Positions 9,184 to 18,521 of a DNA stretch of 64,000 nt are shown here, one piece after another. The notes below the pieces were generated by a model, which searched no databases, was not told the origin of the DNA, and was given only the letters and a program-made list of their open reading frames with translations. The stretch comes from Blautia sp. AF19-10LB (GTDB taxonomy: Bacteria; Bacillota; Clostridia; Lachnospirales; Lachnospiraceae). The translations under genes and the position numbers were made by a program. Each line of letters begins with the position of its first letter. Position 1 is the stretch's first letter. The stretch lies in the NCBI RefSeq assembly GCF_003461245.1, contig NZ_QTWS01000018.1, positions 18,324 to 82,323 on the forward strand. The letters are read 5' to 3'.

Positions 9184-9888
9184 ATGATCAAATTTGAAAC
9201 CATAAACGAACTGACACTCAAAGTCACTACTACAGGCAACGACGTTATCTTCACCAAGACCGGTGCTTTTATCGCAGGCGACTGCAGCGGCAACACTAAT
9301 TACCGCTTCGAAAAAGTCCTTCTCGGACCGCAGAAAAGTCTCGCCCAGGCAGCACTCGGCTCCCTGATGCGCCGCGTCACCGGTGAAAACATTCCTCTTA
9401 CCAAAGTCACCATGAACGGTCCATCCGAAACCTATTACGCAGAAAGCGCACAGCATGTTCTGGTCTATAAACTGGAACCGGGCGAAACGATCTCTGTCGA
9501 ATCCGAAAACCTGCTTGCATTTACACAGGACTGCAAATACAGCGTCCGCTTCATCGGTGTCGGCGTTTTGTCCCAGAAAGGTCTTGCTACCACCACACTT
9601 ACCGGAACTGGAAGCGAAGCTTATGTGGCGGTCATCACTGACGGAAACCCGATCGCACTCAGCAATGTACAGTCCCACAATACGATCTCTGTCGATCCGG
9701 ATGCTGTGATCTGCTGGATGGGCAATGGCGCCTGCGACCCGCGCATCACAACAGATGTCAACTGGAAAACCTTTATCGGACAGGCTTCTGGCGAATCTTA
9801 TTCCTTTGAATGGCATGGCGGAATTCCGGTAACTGTTATCATTCAGCCTTCTGAACGCAGCGGCGGTATCCGCGTTGCAATCGATTAA
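9184..9888 (+). CDS. AIM24-family beta-helical protein
   Basis: This 234-residue protein matches the AIM24/TIGR00266 family of all-beta proteins, with repeating glycine-rich strands such as GAFIAGDCSGNTNYRFEK and ESAQHVLVYKLEPGETISVESENLLAF. No signal peptide or membrane segment is present. The family occurs beside TerD genes in many bacteria, and its biochemical role is unknown. The gene has its own GGGAGG site and follows the TerD gene by 15 bases, so they form a two-gene operon ended by the terminator at 9891-9923. Confidence 0.88.
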   Translation: MIKFETINELTLKVTTTGNDVIFTKTGAFIAGDCSGNTNYRFEKVLLGPQKSLAQAALGSLMRRVTGENIPLTKVTMNGPSETYYAESAQHVLVYKLEPGETISVESENLLAFTQDCKYSVRFIGVGVLSQKGLATTTLTGTGSEAYVAVITDGNPIALSNVQSHNTISVDPDAVICWMGNGACDPRITTDVNWKTFIGQASGESYSFEWHGGIPVTVIIQPSERSGGIRVAID

Positions 9889-9890
9889 AA

Positions 9891-9923
9891 AAATATCCCC
9901 TGCCACTTTAGCAGGGGATATTT
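9891..9923. terminator. Strong bidirectional terminator between convergent genes
   Basis: A perfect 13-bp stem (AAATATCCCCTGC with GCAGGGGATATTT) and a 7-base loop separate the AIM24 gene and the convergent P-type ATPase gene. A and T runs flank both sides. Confidence 0.9.
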
Positions 9924-9938
9924 CAAAATCAGCTCTTT

Positions 9939-12578
9939 TTATTTGTTAGATCTCATGATCGCTTTTCGTACCATATCCACAGGGATGATCAGTACTCCAA
10001 GAACCATGGAAACAAGCAGTGCTTTCAGTGTCAGAGGAGTTGTGCTGAAGACTTCTCCACCGATCTGGATCAGGACTGTCTGAAGAACAAAGATCGCACC
10101 CATTACAAGGATAAATCTCTTATTTTCTCCAATATGCTCAAACAGGTTAAATCTCTCAGATCTGGTATTCAGACTGTTAAAGATAATCGCATAAATAAAG
10201 AATGCAAACATAAAGGTCTTCTCATACAGATCCGGATTTGAACATCCTGCCGGCATAACTGCTGTTGTGATTCCGCCGACATTTTCCAGGATCAGGATAG
10301 ATCCCAGAGTGATAAATATTGAACTTACACCAATTGCAGATTTGATATATCCTGTCAGGATATTGTCGCTTCTCTTTGCCGGCTGCTCGTTCATGTAACG
10401 GTTCAGGATCGGCTCACCGCCGAATGCCATAGCTGCCAGTGTATCCATGATCAGGTTGATCCACAGGATCTGTACGATAGAGAATGGCTCTGTCCAGCCA
10501 AGGATCGGTGCCAGAATGTTCATCAACAGGGTACTGATATTTACAGTTAACTGGAAGATCAGGAATTTGCCGACGGATTTTGCCATCGTTCTACTGTTCA
10601 GTACACAGTCTTTGATAGAAGTCAAACTGTTATTCAGGATGACAACATCGCCTGCTTCCTGTGCAACTGCGGTTCCATCTCCCATTGCAAATCCGATATC
10701 CGCCTGTTTCAGAGCAGGTGCATCATTGACACCGTCTCCGGTCATACCACAGACATCATCAAGCTGCTGTGCAACTGTGACAAGGCGTTTCTTGTCCAGA
10801 GGTTTCGCACGGCTGACAACACGAAGATTCGGAAGTTTTTTCTTAAGCTCATCATCAGAAAGCTGTTCCAGTTCATCATGAGTAAGAACAACTTCTGTCT
10901 TTTCATCTTTGAGGATTCCGGCTTCTTTTGCGATCGCAACGGCGGTCTCTTCGGCATCACCGGTAACCATGACTACCTGGATTCCGGCACGGTTCAGGAC
11001 TTCAACTGTTTCGATCGCATCTTTTCTTACGTTGTCTCGCAGAGAAAGGACTGCAAGAAGGATCTTCTGGGAACCAATGATCTTCACTACGGAGAGAAGT
11101 TTCATAGTTCTCTTCGCCTGTGCGACCATCTGCTCTTCCACTTTGGCTTTCTCTGCAGATGTAAATTCTGCGATGCTGCCATCTTCTGTCATATAATGTG
11201 TTACGTCATTGATGATGTTCTCTGTTGCACCTTTCCAGTAAACAGTGCCATCATTTAGTTCTACGGTTGCACATTTCTTCTCGGAATCAAATCCGCTGAT
11301 CTCTTTTACTTTGGACGCATCAACTTTATCCGGAGCACCCTTGGAAATAGCATAGGTCAGAAGTGCACGGTCCATGTTGTTACTTCCGATCGCTTTACCT
11401 TCAGAGATTTTTGCAAGGTTATTCAGAGTGATCGCTTCCAGGAAATCATTATGTGAGACATGGTCAACGATTCTTCCGTCTCCAAGGACAAACTCTACCA
11501 GTGAAAGATTTCCCTCGGTAATGGTTCCTGTCTTATCACTGAACAGAAGGTTCATGTAAGCAGAATCAGAAAAAGCTGCCTTATGGCTTACAAGGATGTT
11601 TTTCTTATACATGGATTCTGTGTTCATGGACTGAACCAGGCTGTTCATCATCGGAAGACCTTCCGGTACTGCCATGATAACGATGGAGGCCATCAGCATA
11701 ACAGCCTCTGCGATCAGAAGAAGTACAAATACTGGTGTGATTGCTTCATCTGCTCGCATGATAGAAAGAACAACCTGCAGGACACCTGCGATCGCTGCTG
11801 CAGAAACACCAAGTTTACCGATTCCGCCGGCAACAACTTCAAGTTTGAGGCTGGAAGTATCTTTACGCTCTTCTTCCTCGTTTTCATCGGTAAGGGCTTT
11901 GTTGATCTTACCAAGTTCGGATGCATCGCCAATCACGGTTGCTACCATATATGCCTCGCCGCTGGTAACGACTGATCCCATAAATACTTTATGTGCAGAA
12001 GAATAATCTGTAGATTCTGCTTCTTCCATGGTATCTGCTGCGGACTTGGACTCATCACGGGATTCTCCGTTCAGAGCTGCCTGAGATACTTTCACATTGC
12101 CTTTGAAAACAAGTCCGTCAACCGGGACTTTATCACCTGCCTGGATCAGAATGGTATCGCCTTTAACAATATCACTTGTGAGAACTTTGACAAGTTTGCC
12201 GTTTCTGAATACTTTGGCGTAGGTTTTGCTGTACTCTTCCTGCAAAGCCTCACTTCGTGATGTATTTCTGTATTCAGACAAAGTGCTGAATCCAGTCGCA
12301 AGTGCGATCGCAATCACGATACTGATGATCTCAACGACATCATTGTCGCCGCTCAGTGCCGGAACGATCACGCCAAGGATTGCAAGTACAATCTTGAGTA
12401 CCAGTGCAAGACATAGAACCTTGATCCAGATATCATCAAAAGCACCGATGAACATAGACCAGAGTGACTCTGTTTCTTTCTTGGCAAGTGCGTTGGTTCC
12501 ATACTGCTGTTTGCTCTGCGCTGCCTGCTCCTCCGTCAAGCCCTGTTCAAGAGCTTTCCTGTTTAGTTTTTCACTCAT
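9939..12578 (-). CDS. Calcium-type P-type ATPase (P2 family)
   Basis: This is an 879-residue cation-pumping ATPase. The start at 12578 (MSEKLNRKALEQGLTEEQ) is chosen because it opens the family's N-terminal cation-ATPase domain; the frame runs back to 12647 without similarity. Landmarks are the actuator loop near NGESRDESK, the phosphorylated aspartate near residue 347 in SDKTGTITEG, the hinge GDGVNDAPALK, and about ten membrane segments in the usual 2+2+6 pattern. The M4 motif AVPEGLPM is of the calcium-pump type. It is the last gene of the Ter operon. TerD proteins bind Ca2+, so Ca2+ export is the likely job; the ion is inferred. Confidence 0.93.
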   Translation of the reverse strand: MSEKLNRKALEQGLTEEQAAQSKQQYGTNALAKKETESLWSMFIGAFDDIWIKVLCLALVLKIVLAILGVIVPALSGDNDVVEIISIVIAIALATGFSTLSEYRNTSRSEALQEEYSKTYAKVFRNGKLVKVLTSDIVKGDTILIQAGDKVPVDGLVFKGNVKVSQAALNGESRDESKSAADTMEEAESTDYSSAHKVFMGSVVTSGEAYMVATVIGDASELGKINKALTDENEEEERKDTSSLKLEVVAGGIGKLGVSAAAIAGVLQVVLSIMRADEAITPVFVLLLIAEAVMLMASIVIMAVPEGLPMMNSLVQSMNTESMYKKNILVSHKAAFSDSAYMNLLFSDKTGTITEGNLSLVEFVLGDGRIVDHVSHNDFLEAITLNNLAKISEGKAIGSNNMDRALLTYAISKGAPDKVDASKVKEISGFDSEKKCATVELNDGTVYWKGATENIINDVTHYMTEDGSIAEFTSAEKAKVEEQMVAQAKRTMKLLSVVKIIGSQKILLAVLSLRDNVRKDAIETVEVLNRAGIQVVMVTGDAEETAVAIAKEAGILKDEKTEVVLTHDELEQLSDDELKKKLPNLRVVSRAKPLDKKRLVTVAQQLDDVCGMTGDGVNDAPALKQADIGFAMGDGTAVAQEAGDVVILNNSLTSIKDCVLNSRTMAKSVGKFLIFQLTVNISTLLMNILAPILGWTEPFSIVQILWINLIMDTLAAMAFGGEPILNRYMNEQPAKRSDNILTGYIKSAIGVSSIFITLGSILILENVGGITTAVMPAGCSNPDLYEKTFMFAFFIYAIIFNSLNTRSERFNLFEHIGENKRFILVMGAIFVLQTVLIQIGGEVFSTTPLTLKALLVSMVLGVLIIPVDMVRKAIMRSNK

Positions 12579-12676
12579 TTTGGTGAATTCCTCTCTTAAA
12601 ATAAATTTATATATATTCTGATAATGAAGCAGGAAGAGAAACTGCAAAAGTTTCTCTTCCCAAACTCTTCACATCA

Positions 12677-13267
12677 TCATACATACCGTCTGCAAAGATC
12701 GCCGATCGATGTGTCCTTTGTGCCCTGACCGATGGCTCCGAATTTCCATTCGCCATTGTGTCTGTAGATCTCTCCAAAGATCATTGCGGTCATACCGGAA
12801 TAATTCTCGGTAAGGTCATATTTACACATCTCGCGATTGGTACTTCCATCTACAATTCTGATAAATGCATTTTTGATCATTCCAAAATGCTGTTTTCTCT
12901 GGACTGCTGAATAGATATTTACAACGATCACGATCTTGTCATATTCCTGCGGCACCCTGGAAAGTTCAATGAGGATCTGCTCATCATCGCCTTCTCCCTC
13001 GCCAGTCAGGTTATCTCCCATATGACGGACAGTGCCTGATTTGTGCACAAGATTTCCGAAATAAACAACATCTGTCTTATCCACAAATTTACCATTCTTA
13101 AGCAGGATCGCGGTCGCATCACAGTCAATATCTGCCGCCTTAAAAAGCCCGAACAGCCCTGATCTCTGCTCTACCGCATCCCATCCAAGTCCTACGAGTA
13201 CATTTGAAAGTCCCTTGCTCTCTTTGCTGAGACTGACTTTCTGTCCTTTTTGCAAACTAATCGACAT
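12677..13267 (-). CDS. TerD-family protein (second in the minus-strand Ter operon)
   Basis: This 196-residue protein is a complete TerD domain: SISLQKGQKVSLSKE at the N-terminus, GLGWDAVEQ, the acidic segment IDCDATAILL, and the ending EIYRHNGEWKFGAIGQG. The calcium-binding acidic motif is less regular than in its neighbour, which reads DFDLDAAAF. It sits 64 bases after that neighbour and 98 bases before the ATPase. TerD paralogues in these operons differ in their metal sites and probably form mixed assemblies; that is known of the family, not shown here. Confidence 0.93.
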   Translation of the reverse strand: MSISLQKGQKVSLSKESKGLSNVLVGLGWDAVEQRSGLFGLFKAADIDCDATAILLKNGKFVDKTDVVYFGNLVHKSGTVRHMGDNLTGEGEGDDEQILIELSRVPQEYDKIVIVVNIYSAVQRKQHFGMIKNAFIRIVDGSTNREMCKYDLTENYSGMTAMIFGEIYRHNGEWKFGAIGQGTKDTSIGDLCRRYV

Positions 13268-13331
13268 ATTCTATCTCCTCCCGGCATTCGCCAGTCAGTT
13301 AATGTGTAACGTTGTTTTTGATGCAAAAAAA

Positions 13332-13913
13332 TTATGCAACTTCGATTCCGTAATGTCCGCAGAGTGCTGCCAGACCGCCCTGGAATCCACTGCCGATCGC
13401 ATTGAATTTCCATTCGCCGTTGTGTTTGTAAAGTTCTCCAACAACAATAGCTGTTTCGATGGAGAAGTCCTCTCCCAGATCATAACGGATCAGTTCCTGG
13501 TTTGTATCTTTGTCCACGATTCTGATATATGCATTGGAAACCTGGCCGAAGTTCTGTCTTCTTGCCTCTGCCTCATAGATCGTTACTGTAAAAGCAATTC
13601 TCTCAACATTTGACGGAACATCTGCAAGAACAACTTCCAGTTCTTCATCATCACCTTCGCCCTCGCCAGTACGGTTATCTCCCATATACTTTACGGAAGC
13701 TGACGGATGTTCAAGATTTCCATAGAAGATGAATTCTTTGTCCGTCGGGCATTTACCATTGGAACCAAGCATAAATGCTGCTGCATCAAGGTCAAAATCT
13801 GCACCTGTGTCAAAAGCATTTACATCCCAGCCAAGTCCTACCATGATGTTCTTTAAGCCCGGATTTCCCTTTGTAAGATCTACTTTCTGTCCTTTTGATA
13901 AATTGATTGGCAT
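13332..13913 (-). CDS. TerD-family protein (first in the minus-strand Ter operon)
   Basis: This is a 193-residue canonical TerD protein. It reads [21 protein letters not shown], then GLGWDVNAF, the conserved acidic calcium site [21 protein letters not shown], and [19 protein letters not shown] near the end. It is close to Bacillus YceD/YceE-type proteins in layout. The gene follows telA by 49 bases and precedes the second terD. A good AAAGGAGG site stands about eight bases before the ATG. Confidence 0.95.
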   Translation of the reverse strand: MPINLSKGQKVDLTKGNPGLKNIMVGLGWDVNAFDTGADFDLDAAAFMLGSNGKCPTDKEFIFYGNLEHPSASVKYMGDNRTGEGEGDDEELEVVLADVPSNVERIAFTVTIYEAEARRQNFGQVSNAYIRIVDKDTNQELIRYDLGEDFSIETAIVVGELYKHNGEWKFNAIGSGFQGGLAALCGHYGIEVA

Positions 13914-13962
13914 AGCTGTTTCCTCCTTTATGATTTCCTCTTTTGAGAAATTTTAACATGTT

Positions 13963-15108
13963 TTATTTGCCTGCACCACCATAGGTTTTGAGAAATTCCT
14001 GTTTGATATTCTCAAGGCGGGCCGCATCGTCGATACGCTGTTTTCTTGCTTCCTTCTGAATATTCTGCGTTTCCTCGATACCATTGACGATCGTTCTCCA
14101 CGTTGTTTCCAGCGTTTCGATCTTGACGGAACTTCCACTTGCAAGTCTCGCTGTCATCTTGGACTGCTCAACTGTATTCCTGGCATTTTTGATCAACATT
14201 TCATTTGTCTTCTTGTCAAGTTCTGACAGTGCCTCTGCCTGGATCTTCTGGCGTTTGAGCATGACTGCCTGGGCAAGCCCCTGCTTAAAGACCGGAAGCG
14301 TAACGATAAACGCTGAATTGATCTTTCTGACAAGGTTCATATTGCTGTATGCCATTGTCTTGATCATCGGAATGGACTGGATCGCAATATTCTCAGCAAC
14401 GCGAAGATCCTGTGTACGCTGTTCCAGCATCATAAGTGCATTGTTCAGTCCTGCCAGTTCAAGCTGAATGGAGTTATCTCCTGTCGCCTCAAAATCTGCC
14501 TGGCGCTGTGCAATGTAAGCTTCCAGTTCACGGCAGCCCTGCTCACCGGCAAGAATGTATTTGACAAGCTGATGGTAATAATCGACATTTGCATCAAACA
14601 TCTGCTCCAGCTTACGGTTGGACTGCTTGATCTCGCCCTCATACTCACGGAGCTGCACATAGATCTTGTCTACTTCCTCTCCCATTGTATGATATTTGTC
14701 GAGGATCTTTTCGAGCTGTTTCTTCATATTTCCAAACAGCTTGTTAAACAGGCCTTTGTTTTCCTGAAGTTCACTCGGATCAAACTTTGACATGATCTTG
14801 GACAGCGATTCAAGCATCTCACTGGACTCATCCAGCTGGCTCATACTCATGCTGTTCAGAACAACATCCGATGCTTTTGCAATCTCCTCTGCCGCCTCTG
14901 CACCGAAAGAAACGATCGTTTCGAGATTATTGACCTCGATCGTGCTTACAAGTGCGTCGACCTCCTCGGAATTCGTCAGTGTTTCATTCATTTGCTGACG
15001 GTCTGCCATGATATCATATGGCTGCACTGTCTCAATCTCAGTGCTGGCTGCCGGTGCAGATTCCACGGGTGATGCCGGTGGTGTTACCTTGCTGAAATCA
15101 ATTCCCAT
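13963..15108 (-). CDS. TelA/YceH-family toxic anion resistance protein
   Basis: This 381-residue protein is almost entirely alpha-helical with long coiled-coil stretches, as expected for the TelA family (YceH in Bacillus). Family landmarks are LVRKINSAFIVTLPVFKQGLAQAVMLKRQKIQAEAL and the region TNEMLIKNARNTVEQS. The first 35 residues are flexible (PPASPVESAPAAS). No membrane segment is present. It begins six bases after the YceG stop and leads into the terD genes, the same neighbours as in the Bacillus yce operon. TelA proteins accompany TerD and are thought to act at the membrane surface; the mechanism is unknown. Confidence 0.93.
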   Translation of the reverse strand: MGIDFSKVTPPASPVESAPAASTEIETVQPYDIMADRQQMNETLTNSEEVDALVSTIEVNNLETIVSFGAEAAEEIAKASDVVLNSMSMSQLDESSEMLESLSKIMSKFDPSELQENKGLFNKLFGNMKKQLEKILDKYHTMGEEVDKIYVQLREYEGEIKQSNRKLEQMFDANVDYYHQLVKYILAGEQGCRELEAYIAQRQADFEATGDNSIQLELAGLNNALMMLEQRTQDLRVAENIAIQSIPMIKTMAYSNMNLVRKINSAFIVTLPVFKQGLAQAVMLKRQKIQAEALSELDKKTNEMLIKNARNTVEQSKMTARLASGSSVKIETLETTWRTIVNGIEETQNIQKEARKQRIDDAARLENIKQEFLKTYGGAGK

Positions 15109-15114
15109 AACACT

Positions 15115-17385
15115 TTATCCTTTCCTGAATAGTCTGTCACGCCATGACGTGTGTGCTGTTAATGGAATCGTATTCCAGTCAGGAACCTGCAGATCATACA
15201 TAAAATCTCCTGTCTGATGTTCTTCCATTAATCTCTGGTTAAAATGGTTATCCATATTGTAGCCTGTCGGAACAAAGAAAAGCACATCAAATCCCAGCAG
15301 GTTCAAAAATGCTGCATAGACAGAATCCTCCAAAGTGATCAGTACTTCTGAAGCATTGATGTAGATCAGTTTCGGATTTTTCTTCGTAAAATCAAAATTC
15401 TGTATCAGCCGCGTGACCTGTTTCGGCAGGTTCAGTGCGACAGATATGATCGTATATTCTGTTCCATTCTCAAATGTTCCCCGGATCAGCCGCTGCTCGA
15501 TCAACGCCTCCAGCTTGTCCAGGATGTACTCCTGCATCTCTTCCCGGAGAAATCCATACGGATATGCCGGATGATTCCGGATCTTCCTGCGCTGCAGTTT
15601 CCCGTTTCGGAAAAATTCCGCCGCGTACATTTTAATCGGATTCGGTGATGTGGAAGTCAGAAACGGAGGATGATCGATCACCACCGTTTCCGGTGTCATC
15701 AACTGTTTGATCGAGATCCAGTAACCCTCTGTTTTCCTGTCCTTCACGCCGGATATTTTTGAAAAAATCACCGGCATGTTCACGGTTCCGTCAGCCGTAC
15801 TGAAATTTGGTCTGTATTTCATCTCCGTATTCCAGAGAAGTTTGATCTCCCTGTCCATAGTCTGCAGCGAGATCGTATTGGCTTTCGTAAACTGCTGATC
15901 CCGGAATATCACAGAGTCATTGTACATCAGTGTATCCAGTTCCCGTTCTGCATGATACGCGGCAGTTCCTATATGAAGCTGTGCGTTTTGCTCCGGAAAC
16001 TGATCCAATTTCATTGAAGTCTCATAATTTATCTCATATAAAAGAGTATCTTCAAGCATGCAGTGTTCATTCCGGTCCGGACACAGAATCAGGACATCCA
16101 CCGGCACTCTCGCCAGAAATTTCATAAAAAGAACTTCATTTACATTCTGACATACGCCCAGATGGATAAAACAACCTGTGTCGTTTTTCTTCCAGTTCTT
16201 AAAAATCTGGTTCTGATATCTCCGGATCCAACACAAAAGATACACACCCTTATTCATCAGTCTGTTAAGATTGATCTCCGGCTCTCCTGCTTCCAGCTTC
16301 ATCACTTCTGCAAAAGCCCTGCAGAGTACTGCCTGCAGAACCGGGCTCACCGGATATTGTATATTCATCTGCAGATCCGCGATCATCTGCTCCACTCCTG
16401 TATAGTGGTTTCTTCGGATCCTCATGATCTCATCTGTTGTCGGGTTTGGAATGCTGCCATTCACGATCACTGTCTGCCGCTTCTGATTCTTCAGTTCCAG
16501 ATAAAACTGGTACAGATCATTTGCATAAGTAAGTTTATCCTCCACACCACCTATCCGCAGATAACAGTTATAAAAAAGATCCTCCCTGTCGCCGCGCTGC
16601 TCCGGTGCTTTGAGGATATCTGCCAGTCCACTTCCTTCGATCCAGGCATTTGTGCAGTTGATAAGCCCATCCTTTGAACCAAACAACTTCTGATTCTCCT
16701 CTGCCTTCTCAACCTCTGCTCTCAGTTTCTTAAGTGAAAAATCCGCCGGGAATCCTCCGACGTTTTCTCCTGTATATAAAGTAGATTTCTGAGACTGCGG
16801 ATCAAGTTTCAGATACGCTTCATCTCCCATCGGTTCTGCAAGGACCACATCACATCCTGCATTTGAAAGAACAGAAATCAGCAGAAGTTCATAATTACTG
16901 ATCGAACCAACATAGAGGATCTTGGGAACATTTTGCTGTCCGAGCTGATTCACGATCCGCTCAAATTTGTAATAAAGCCAGCACATAAACTTGATATATG
17001 CATTCTTGAGCATATTTTCAGTTTTTCCCGCTCTTCTCAGTTCCTCCAGTGAATCATAGATGGAAGCGGCTACATTCTCGTTCTGTGAACGGTTCATCCT
17101 GGGAAGCCATTTCTGAAGCCCCGACATGATAAAGCCCATGCTGAGCTGAAAATCATTCCCCATCATTTCATAGTAATAAGACAGATTCCCCTCCGTGGGA
17201 TTCGGTATCTTACCCTCAACGATCACTCCGCATTTCCCCGCGGCATCATAATAATCGTACAGAAATCTGCCGATTTCTTCCGAGTAACCATTGATACGGT
17301 AAAAATAAACACCCTTTTCCCTACGCTTCCCCAACTCTGTAAAAAAGTCACTGAGGCTTTGAATTTCTTTATGTTCTAAAACCAA
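15115..17385 (-). CDS. YceG-like component of the Ter biosynthetic module, enlarged
   Basis: This protein of 756 residues resembles YceG (PF14266) of Ter operons, which is nearer 540 residues in Bacillus. It starts with TTG at 17385 behind GAGGTGAG. Two parts of the sequence repeat each other: about 50-190 (VEGKIPNPT, then CWLYYKFE, VGSISNYELLLI, DVVLAEP) and about 305-440 (VNGSIPNPT, then CWIRRYQ, LGVCQNVNEVLF, DVLILCP). The last third (RHPAYPYGFLREEMQEYIL and on) is a further conserved domain. The family is predicted to join in making a nucleotide-like compound; no enzyme activity is known. It opens the five-gene Ter operon. Confidence 0.85.
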   Translation of the reverse strand: MVLEHKEIQSLSDFFTELGKRREKGVYFYRINGYSEEIGRFLYDYYDAAGKCGVIVEGKIPNPTEGNLSYYYEMMGNDFQLSMGFIMSGLQKWLPRMNRSQNENVAASIYDSLEELRRAGKTENMLKNAYIKFMCWLYYKFERIVNQLGQQNVPKILYVGSISNYELLLISVLSNAGCDVVLAEPMGDEAYLKLDPQSQKSTLYTGENVGGFPADFSLKKLRAEVEKAEENQKLFGSKDGLINCTNAWIEGSGLADILKAPEQRGDREDLFYNCYLRIGGVEDKLTYANDLYQFYLELKNQKRQTVIVNGSIPNPTTDEIMRIRRNHYTGVEQMIADLQMNIQYPVSPVLQAVLCRAFAEVMKLEAGEPEINLNRLMNKGVYLLCWIRRYQNQIFKNWKKNDTGCFIHLGVCQNVNEVLFMKFLARVPVDVLILCPDRNEHCMLEDTLLYEINYETSMKLDQFPEQNAQLHIGTAAYHAERELDTLMYNDSVIFRDQQFTKANTISLQTMDREIKLLWNTEMKYRPNFSTADGTVNMPVIFSKISGVKDRKTEGYWISIKQLMTPETVVIDHPPFLTSTSPNPIKMYAAEFFRNGKLQRRKIRNHPAYPYGFLREEMQEYILDKLEALIEQRLIRGTFENGTEYTIISVALNLPKQVTRLIQNFDFTKKNPKLIYINASEVLITLEDSVYAAFLNLLGFDVLFFVPTGYNMDNHFNQRLMEEHQTGDFMYDLQVPDWNTIPLTAHTSWRDRLFRKG

Positions 17386-17420
17386 CGATTCTCACCTCAA
17401 TATTTATTATAAATCATATT

Positions 17421-17447
17421 GTGACTCTCTTTTTTCAGAATAGTCAC
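17421..17447. promoter_or_regulatory. Inverted repeat upstream of the Ter operon
   Basis: GTGACT (17421-17426) and AGTCAC (17442-17447) form a 6-bp dyad in the 173-bp AT-rich spacer between the Ter operon and the U32 genes. It lies 36-62 bases upstream of the YceG start codon. It could be an operator; I see no clear promoter boxes around it. Confidence 0.3.
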
Positions 17448-17558
17448 TGTAAATCATTTTATCATAGTCGACTGTTAATTACTACAGGTCTGAATTATTT
17501 TAAGATAATTTTTAGAAAATAGTTACATTTGTCATATAGCGTAAAGTTATGTCCTATT

Positions 17559-18512
17559 TTACAGGTAATAGCAGTTTCCACTGCATCCGTATGGAAAAAT
17601 CTGCTTCTTCATTTCTGTCCGGAAAGCAGCTTCTGTGTCTGTATTTTCCAGAATCTCAAGAGCAGTTTTGAGGTTTCGGATATCTTTCTCCATAAAATCG
17701 GTGTAGTTGCCTCTGCCGACCAGTTTCAGGTGTGTAATCCCGGCATCTCTCAGTCTGTAAAGTGCACATAGACCGCAGCCGGTCGCACCGCACAGATAGC
17801 CGTTGTCATCGTATTTGGGGACAGTGGCATCTTCATCCTCAGATTCATCTCGTACCGGTTCCGTCCAATAGGGAACCCTGCACAGATGCCCTAGCTCATC
17901 ACAGTGAAGCGAATTACAGAACGCTCCCGTAAACTGGCACATCTCATTCAGCACAAAAGCCTCAAACTCTGTCTCCGCCCGTCTCCCACCGGCAGTTCTT
18001 TCCGAGCAGATCACAGACTGCATATCCTCGAAGCTGTTTTTCCTGTGAAAAATCACCCTCTTCAGATCCAGACGCTGAAAAACTTCCACTGTTCTGCGGT
18101 TGATCTCTCCCATCTCACCACTCATATGGATTTCGCACGGGATTCCCTTCTCTCTCAGATAAACGATCAACGCCGGGTCTGCAATAATATAGCTCATAAA
18201 TCCAAGTTTCATACAGTTCTCTATGATCTCCACGATCTCCGGATACTGCTGTGGAATATAGTACAGGGAATTGAATGTCAGATGTACCGGCTTTTTGTAT
18301 TTCCGAATCATTTCTGACAAAATTTCCAGTTCACTGAACGCCCCAAGCTGCACATGATAACACAATACCTCACGACGGTTGAGCGGCATGACAGTTCCGT
18401 ACTTTTCCGTCCACGAATACGGTACAAATCCGCTGAAAAACTCATCTGCACCTGCTTCCACGAAACGGATATATTCATCTACTGATCCCAGTCCTGCTGT
18501 AATCTTCATCAT
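17559..18512 (-). CDS. U32-family protein (YegQ/UbiU-like) with iron-sulfur cysteines
   Basis: This 317-residue protein has the U32 TIM-barrel pattern: ITAGLGSVDEYIRFVEAGADEFF at the start, then VHLTFNSLYYI and the LREKGIPCEIHMSGE strand. Cysteines in CGATGCGLCALYRLRDAGITHLKLVGRG correspond to the family's C-terminal metal ligands, and the tail carries CSGNCYY. U32 proteins were first called peptidases, but several are [4Fe-4S] proteins that hydroxylate RNA bases or ubiquinone precursors. It starts nine bases after the stop of the next gene, which has a related fold, so the pair probably works as a heterodimer, as UbiU and UbiV do. It lies 173 bp above the Ter operon. Confidence 0.82.
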   Translation of the reverse strand: MMKITAGLGSVDEYIRFVEAGADEFFSGFVPYSWTEKYGTVMPLNRREVLCYHVQLGAFSELEILSEMIRKYKKPVHLTFNSLYYIPQQYPEIVEIIENCMKLGFMSYIIADPALIVYLREKGIPCEIHMSGEMGEINRRTVEVFQRLDLKRVIFHRKNSFEDMQSVICSERTAGGRRAETEFEAFVLNEMCQFTGAFCNSLHCDELGHLCRVPYWTEPVRDESEDEDATVPKYDDNGYLCGATGCGLCALYRLRDAGITHLKLVGRGNYTDFMEKDIRNLKTALEILENTDTEAAFRTEMKKQIFPYGCSGNCYYL

Positions 18513-18521
18513 CTTTTTACC

